From NCBI GenBank assembly GCA_016794665.1, contig JAEUHB010000143.1, positions 1 to 43,240 on the forward strand: a DNA stretch of 43,240 bases, given 5' to 3'. Below the pieces are notes generated by a model. It was given only the letters and a program-made list of their open reading frames with translations, was not told the DNA's origin and did not search any database. The position numbers and the translations under genes were made by a program. The first letter of the stretch is position 1, and each line of letters opens with the position of its first letter. Source of the stretch: Opitutaceae bacterium. GTDB lineage: Bacteria > Verrucomicrobiota > Verrucomicrobiia > Opitutales > Opitutaceae. This document shows positions 39,487 to 43,240 of the stretch, piece by piece.

Positions 39487-41115
39487 ATGCGCGTCTCCTT
39501 GCTCCGCCCCTGCGCGGCCGTCGCCCTGCTCTTTGCGTTCACGGCCTGCACGAAACGCGAGACCCCCGTCGCCGCCAGCCTGCGCACGCAGACGCTGCAT
39601 TTCGGCAACCTTGCGGAACCCGCCACGCTGGATCCGCAAGCCAACACGATGATGGCCGAGTGGGAGATCCTCACCGCGTTGTTCGAGGGGCTAGTAAACG
39701 TTGCCAACGACGGCGTGACCATCCTGCCCGGCATGGCCGAGCGCTGGGAGATCTCCGCCGACGGGCTCACCTACACGTTCCACCTGCGCCGCGGTCTGCA
39801 GTGGTCCAACGGCGATTCGCTTACGGCGCCAGACATCGTCGAGTCGATGCGCCGGCTGCTGAATCCCGCGATCGGGTTCTCCAGCGTGGAGCAGATCGAC
39901 CCCATCGTAGGCGCGCGGGCTTATCTGACCGGCAAGACCAAAGACTTTTCGACTGTGGGGGTGCGCGCACCCGATCCCTCCACCGTCGAGTTCCGCCTCG
40001 CCTATCGCGCTCCCTACTTCCTGGTGCTTGTCAGCAACACTGCCTTCATCTGCATGCCGGTGCATGTTGCGAGTGTGGCGAGGTTCGGCGGGCTCGATCG
40101 GCGTGGCGGCAAATGGACGCTGCCCGGCAATCTCGTGAGCAATGGCCCCTTCGTCCTGAAAACGTGGCGGCCCAACCAAGTCATCGTGGCAGCCCGCAAT
40201 GAACGCTATTGGGATTCAAAGCGCGTGCGCCTGAGCGAGGTGCACTTCCATCCCATCGAGGATCCCGGCGCGGAGGAGCGCGCGTTTCGGTCGGGGCAGC
40301 TGCACACCACCTGGGGACTGCCCGCGAGCAAGCTCGACGCCTACCAGCGGACCCGGCCCGCCGAGTTGAGCCAGGCCCCCATCCTGCATACCCAATACAT
40401 CACGTTTAACTGTTCGCGCCCGCCCTTCACGGATCCGCGGGTGCGCCGCGCCTTTGCGCTCGCCACCAATCGTGAGAGCGCGACCACCGCGGGCTTTCGC
40501 GGCCGGGCTCAAACCGCGCGCTCCTTTGTCCGGCCGGGCACCGGAAGATTCGAGCCACCCCAGCTTGCGACCCACGATCCCGCCGAGGCCAAACGCCTGC
40601 TCGCCGCCGCGGGGTTTCCGGACGGGCGTGGTTTTCCAGCCGCAGAACTTCGCCTCAGCACGGGAGGCTCGGATGTCACGGCGGTCGCGGAGATCCTGCA
40701 GCAGCAATGGCGGCAGGTGCTGGGGGTAAGCGTGTCCCTGCTGCCGATGGAGTCGAAGGTGCTGATCGCTTCGCTCTACGCGCACGACTTCACCTTGGCG
40801 ATGAGCGGATATTTTCCGCTCGACGATCCGAGCGACATGCTGGCCCGGGCTGAAAAGGACGGCCCGGCCAATTTCTCCACATGGCAGCATCCGCAATTCG
40901 AGGCCGCTGGCGCCGAAGTGCGGCAAGCCGCCACCGACGCCGACCGGCTCGCGGCCTTTGCCAAGATGGAGCGGCTCATCGCGGAGGAGGTGCCCTACCT
41001 TCCGCTCTTCCACCTCAATCAGGTCCACGTCGTGCATCCGAGCGTCAAGGGCTGGCGGGCGAATCGTTTCGCCCAAGTCGACTGGCGGGAGCTGTGGCTC
41101 GAGGCGCCGGAATAA
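39487..41115 (+). CDS. Orphan oligopeptide-type (SBP_bac_5) ABC substrate-binding lipoprotein
   Basis: 542 residues; the ATG at 39487 opens a lipoprotein signal with lipobox FTAC and Cys21 as the lipid-modified residue. The frame extends upstream into the repeat but is rejected there. The mature protein is a full-length family 5 solute-binding protein: LHFGNLAEPATLDPQ, a DIVESMRRLLNP segment, GAEERAFRSGQLHTTWGLPA, and the late EEVPYLPLFHLNQVHVV. Such proteins bring peptides, or less often oligosaccharides and nickel, to ABC importers. No permease or ATPase gene is next to it, so it is an orphan that either serves a distant importer or has another role. It is flanked by the direct repeats at 39354-39435 and 41143-41201, which suggests insertion by duplication or recombination. 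Confidence 0.93.
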   Translation: MRVSLLRPCAAVALLFAFTACTKRETPVAASLRTQTLHFGNLAEPATLDPQANTMMAEWEILTALFEGLVNVANDGVTILPGMAERWEISADGLTYTFHLRRGLQWSNGDSLTAPDIVESMRRLLNPAIGFSSVEQIDPIVGARAYLTGKTKDFSTVGVRAPDPSTVEFRLAYRAPYFLVLVSNTAFICMPVHVASVARFGGLDRRGGKWTLPGNLVSNGPFVLKTWRPNQVIVAARNERYWDSKRVRLSEVHFHPIEDPGAEERAFRSGQLHTTWGLPASKLDAYQRTRPAELSQAPILHTQYITFNCSRPPFTDPRVRRAFALATNRESATTAGFRGRAQTARSFVRPGTGRFEPPQLATHDPAEAKRLLAAAGFPDGRGFPAAELRLSTGGSDVTAVAEILQQQWRQVLGVSVSLLPMESKVLIASLYAHDFTLAMSGYFPLDDPSDMLARAEKDGPANFSTWQHPQFEAAGAEVRQAATDADRLAAFAKMERLIAEEVPYLPLFHLNQVHVVHPSVKGWRANRFAQVDWRELWLEAPE

Positions 41116-41142
41116 GGCGCGCGTAGTCCTGTCCCCATGCAA

Positions 41143-41201
41143 GGCGCCGGGCGGTCCGCGACGCCGTTCCCGATGTAGGCGGGGTGCCCTGACCCCGCGA
41201 G
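41143..41201 (+). repeat. Direct repeat, downstream copy (truncated esterase gene tail plus repeat)
   Basis: Bases 41143-41170 repeat the end of the O-acetylesterase gene; translated they read GAGRSATPF against GAGLPATPF in the gene. Bases 41171-41201 repeat the 31-base element at 39405-39435 with one mismatch. This copy lies behind the binding-protein gene and contains no functional gene. Confidence 0.7.
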
Positions 41202-41245
41202 CACGGCTTCGACTCACGCGTGCGGGGTGGGGGCACCCGCCTACA
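41174..41245. repeat. REPIN-like inverted pair of GC-rich palindromes
   Basis: TGTAGGCGGGGTGCCC at the left end and its near-inverse GGGCACCCGCCTACA at the right end (41231-41245) border the element. The left arm has its own stem, GCGGGGT/ACCCCGC with loop GCCCTG. A single left-arm copy recurs at 39405-39435. The layout resembles REP doublets mobilised by RAYT-type transposases, but no such gene is in the window. Confidence 0.6.
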
Positions 41246-41258
41246 ACATGCTCAAATC

Positions 41259-41286
41259 GGCCTCAGCAAGGTGAGGCCTTATTTTT
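41259..41286 (+). terminator. Intrinsic terminator between convergent genes
   Basis: GGCCTCA at 41259-41265 pairs perfectly with TGAGGCC at 41272-41278 around a six-base loop, followed on the plus strand by TTATTTTT. The T tract overlaps the stop codon of the convergent beta-propeller gene. It should end transcription from the plus-strand binding-protein gene and may also work on the other strand. Confidence 0.75.
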
Positions 41287-42589
41287 CGATGCGGTAAACG
41301 GCCGCCTTGGTGCGCACGAAGAGCGCCTGGCCCGCGACGGCGGGCGAGGCCATGAAGCCGGCGTCGAGTTTGTTGGTGCCGAGCACCTTGAACTCCCGCG
41401 CCGCCGCCACGACTGCGGTCTGGCCGGTTTCGGAGAAAAAGTAGAGCCGGCCCTCGGCATGCGTTGGCGAGACCGAGTGGTGGCCGGTCACAGGCAGGCG
41501 CTCGCTCCAGATCTCGGCGCCGGTCTTGGCGTCGAGGCAGGTCGCGACTCCGGAATCCTGATGCACCATGAAAAGGAGATCGCCGACGAGCACGGGCGAG
41601 GGGCGGTTGGGGACATTGCGCGTGGCGCGCCAGGCAATCGCGCTCTCGGCGAGCACGCCGCTGCCGCCGAGCTTCACCGCGAGCAGGTCGCCTTTCGCGA
41701 GGCCGGTGGTGGTGTAGACGAGGCCGTGGCCGGCGACGGGCGTGACGCTGCCCGAGTGGTGCCGCCGATCCTCGATGCGCCACAGCTCCTTGCCGGTCGC
41801 GGGATCGTAGGCGTAGGTGGCCTTGGAGGCGGTGCTGATGAGGACGGGCTTGCCCTCGTGCTCGATCACGAGCGGCGTCGCGAAGCCCTTGCGGAAATCC
41901 CCGTCGCGGATCGGCTTCCCCTCGGGCGTGAGGTCCTGGAAGTCGATCGAGCGATCGGTTTTCCAGACGGTCTGGCCGGTGGCCTTGTCGAGCGCGACGA
42001 CGTATTGCTGATCGGCGCCGTCGAAATGCATGATCAGCAGGTTGCGCCAAATCGTGGGCGAGGAGCCGGCGCCACGCCAGTGGTTGCACACGAAGTCGGT
42101 GCGCTGCCACAGGACCTTGCCAGTCTTGGTGTCGAGGCACGCCGTGCCGGGCGAACCGAACGTGACGTAGACGCGGCCCGGCTCGATCACGGGGGTAGGG
42201 GAGCCGTAGCTGTTGAACTTGTCGGCGTATTGCGGCTTCTCGACGTGGAAGAGCTTCAGCTGATGAACGATTTTTCCGGTCGCGCGATCGAGGCACACGG
42301 CAGAGAGATCGCGGCCGTCCTCTGTGGCGTCGGTGACCCAGACCTGGTCGCCGAGCACGACGGGGGAGGACCAGGCCTTGCCCGGGAGCGGGGTTTTCCA
42401 CTTTACGTTATCGGTCTCGCTCCAGGTGAGCGGGAGGTCGGCGGCGCTGGCGTGGCCCTGCCCGGTTGGGCCGCGGAATTGCGGCCAGCTGTCGGCGGTG
42501 GCGGGCACCTTGCGCCCGCAGCCTGCGCCGAGCGTGAGTAGCAGGAGGAAAATCGGGGTGAAAACGTAAGGACCGAGCGAGGGCTTCAT
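41279..42589 (-). CDS. PQQ-type beta-propeller lipoprotein
   Basis: 436 residues. A signal with LLLLTLGAGC places lipidated Cys24 at the mature start. The mature part is a PQQ-binding-like beta-propeller opening with WPQFRGPTGQGHA, with several repeats of the type CLDRATGKIVHQL, CLDTKTGKVLWQR, ALDKATGQTVWKT, AYDPATGKELWRI and CLDAKTGAEIWSE. These tryptophan-docking repeats are seen in BamB and in secreted PQQ-like proteins of Planctomycetota and Verrucomicrobiota. The PQQ-liganding residues of true quinoprotein dehydrogenases are not identifiable here, so a scaffold or binding role is likelier than catalysis. It follows the TPR gene after 36 bases on the same strand and its end overlaps the T tract of the terminator at 41259-41286. 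Confidence 0.92.
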   Translation of the reverse strand: MKPSLGPYVFTPIFLLLLTLGAGCGRKVPATADSWPQFRGPTGQGHASAADLPLTWSETDNVKWKTPLPGKAWSSPVVLGDQVWVTDATEDGRDLSAVCLDRATGKIVHQLKLFHVEKPQYADKFNSYGSPTPVIEPGRVYVTFGSPGTACLDTKTGKVLWQRTDFVCNHWRGAGSSPTIWRNLLIMHFDGADQQYVVALDKATGQTVWKTDRSIDFQDLTPEGKPIRDGDFRKGFATPLVIEHEGKPVLISTASKATYAYDPATGKELWRIEDRRHHSGSVTPVAGHGLVYTTTGLAKGDLLAVKLGGSGVLAESAIAWRATRNVPNRPSPVLVGDLLFMVHQDSGVATCLDAKTGAEIWSERLPVTGHHSVSPTHAEGRLYFFSETGQTAVVAAAREFKVLGTNKLDAGFMASPAVAGQALFVRTKAAVYRIEK

Positions 42590-42625
42590 GGTGGTGGCAG
42601 AGCGGAGCGAAAACGCGGGCGTGCG

Positions 42626-43240
42626 TCAGGGCTTTTCGGCGGCCAGTTTTGCGAGATGCAGGCGCGCGCATTGCCACATGTAGGCCGGGCCGCCCTCGGC
42701 GGTGCGGCCCCAGGGGCTGGTGACGGCGAGCCGCAGCAGTGCGAGCGCCCGATCGCGGCGGCCGAGCCACTGCTCGTTCAGGCCCGCGTAGTAATTTGCG
42801 AAGAACATCACGCGCTCGTCGCGATCGAGGCCGCGCGCCTTTAGATCAGCGAGCAAGGCATCGGTCGTCAGGCGGCCGGCAAACATCTCGTAGAGCGCCG
42901 GGAAGGGCTCGCGGTCGAAGCGGGTGAAGGGCAGCATCGCGCGGCGCGCGGGCTCGAGGCCGGACACGCGGGCATCGGCAAGGAATTTCCAGATGCCGTT
43001 CTCGCGGTCGCGGTCGTCGTAGGCGTGGTATTTCTGGAACTGCCGCGACGATTCCGCAAAGCGTCCGGCGAAATGATACGCGATGCCGAGCCGCCAGTTC
43101 GGCGCATCCTGCGCGGGATCGAGCGCGATCATCTTCTCGAAGTCGGCGATCGCCTCGGCGGCACGGCCGAGGAAGAGGCGGCGGTCGCCGCGGCGCGACA
43201 GGAGTGCGAGATCGTCGGGCTTCGCGGCGAGCGCGGCGGA
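42626..43240 (-). CDS. TPR-repeat protein (N-terminus outside window)
   Basis: 204 residues are visible up to the stop at 42626; the frame stays open to the window edge, so the true start lies beyond 43240. Repeat-type segments include LALLSRRGDRRLFLGRAAEA followed by IADFEKMIALDP, and LGIAYHFAGRFAESSRQFQK. The C-terminal part, with a MFFANYYAGLNEQWLGRRDR block and a WQCARLHLAKLA end, resembles NlpI-like TPR proteins. TPR repeats mediate protein contacts, and the cut N-terminus may carry an export signal. It probably forms an operon with the PQQ-type beta-propeller gene downstream. No partner can be named. Confidence 0.88.
   Translation of the reverse strand, partial: SAALAAKPDDLALLSRRGDRRLFLGRAAEAIADFEKMIALDPAQDAPNWRLGIAYHFAGRFAESSRQFQKYHAYDDRDRENGIWKFLADARVSGLEPARRAMLPFTRFDREPFPALYEMFAGRLTTDALLADLKARGLDRDERVMFFANYYAGLNEQWLGRRDRALALLRLAVTSPWGRTAEGGPAYMWQCARLHLAKLAAEKP

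Noticed and set aside
39405..41245. Repeats considered as a CRISPR array
   Set aside because: There are only two or three copies, spaced more than 1.7 kb apart or in inverted pairs, with no regular spacers and no cas genes.
41279..42589. PQQ-dependent dehydrogenase
   Set aside because: The propeller repeats are present, but the protein is short, is a lipoprotein, and lacks the Ca-binding and catalytic Asp signatures and the disulfide pair of true quinoprotein dehydrogenases.

Overview
The window is a GC-rich, gene-dense stretch of about 43 kb that looks like a chromosome of the phylum Verrucomicrobiota, most likely an Opitutaceae-type organism. Four things point there: six secreted formylglycine-type sulfatases, TonB-dependent receptors with PFEV/PFQV-type TonB boxes and no SusD partner, planctomycete/verrucomicrobial cytochrome proteins (DUF1549/DUF1553 and DUF1592-type) next to DUF1501 and DUF1552 proteins, and a small secreted C-terminal domain typical of this group. 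No rRNA, tRNA, CRISPR array, transposase, integrase or transcription regulator was recognised.

Layout. 1-5535 (minus): an operon reading DUF1080-like protein, DUF1549/DUF1553 cytochrome, secreted alpha/alpha-toroid protein, DUF1501 protein (cut by the window edge). 5652-7799 (plus): a Pseudomonas-arylsulfatase-like sulfatase. 7803-11174 (minus): a catabolic operon of sodium:solute symporter, Gfo/Idh/MocA dehydrogenase and SDR dehydrogenase. 11300-12622 (plus): a secreted nitrilase-fold amidase. 12591-17360 (minus): DUF3472 protein, laminin-G/DUF1080-like protein and two sulfatases. 17494-21885 (plus): sulfatase plus TonB-dependent receptor. 21944-22372 (minus): exported cupin. 22599-26837 (plus): sulfatase, esterase, sulfatase. 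26850-29816 (minus): second TonB-dependent receptor. 30017-34096 (minus): DUF1592-type cytochrome and DUF1552 protein. 34194-36344 (plus): a lower-GC patch with a decayed gene and two tandem paralogous secreted proteins. 36390-37742 (minus): Tat-exported Gfo/Idh/MocA protein. 37887-41115 (plus): sialate O-acetylesterase-like enzyme and an orphan oligopeptide-type binding lipoprotein flanked by direct repeats. 41279-43240 (minus): PQQ-type beta-propeller lipoprotein and a TPR protein cut by the edge.

Working model (inference). The locus serves the breakdown of a sulfated and acetylated glycan. TonB receptors take up fragments, six sulfatases and two esterases strip substituents in the periplasm, and Tat-exported dehydrogenase and DUF1080-like proteins may open glycosidic bonds by an oxidative route. 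The symporter with its two dehydrogenases takes up and oxidises a released sugar. No ordinary glycoside hydrolase or polysaccharide lyase is identifiable, so backbone cleavage must be encoded elsewhere or use the poorly characterised proteins. The most promising under-described element is the two separate sets pairing a secreted c-type cytochrome with a DUF1501 or DUF1552 protein. Most start codons follow pyrimidine-rich leaders with no Shine-Dalgarno sequence.
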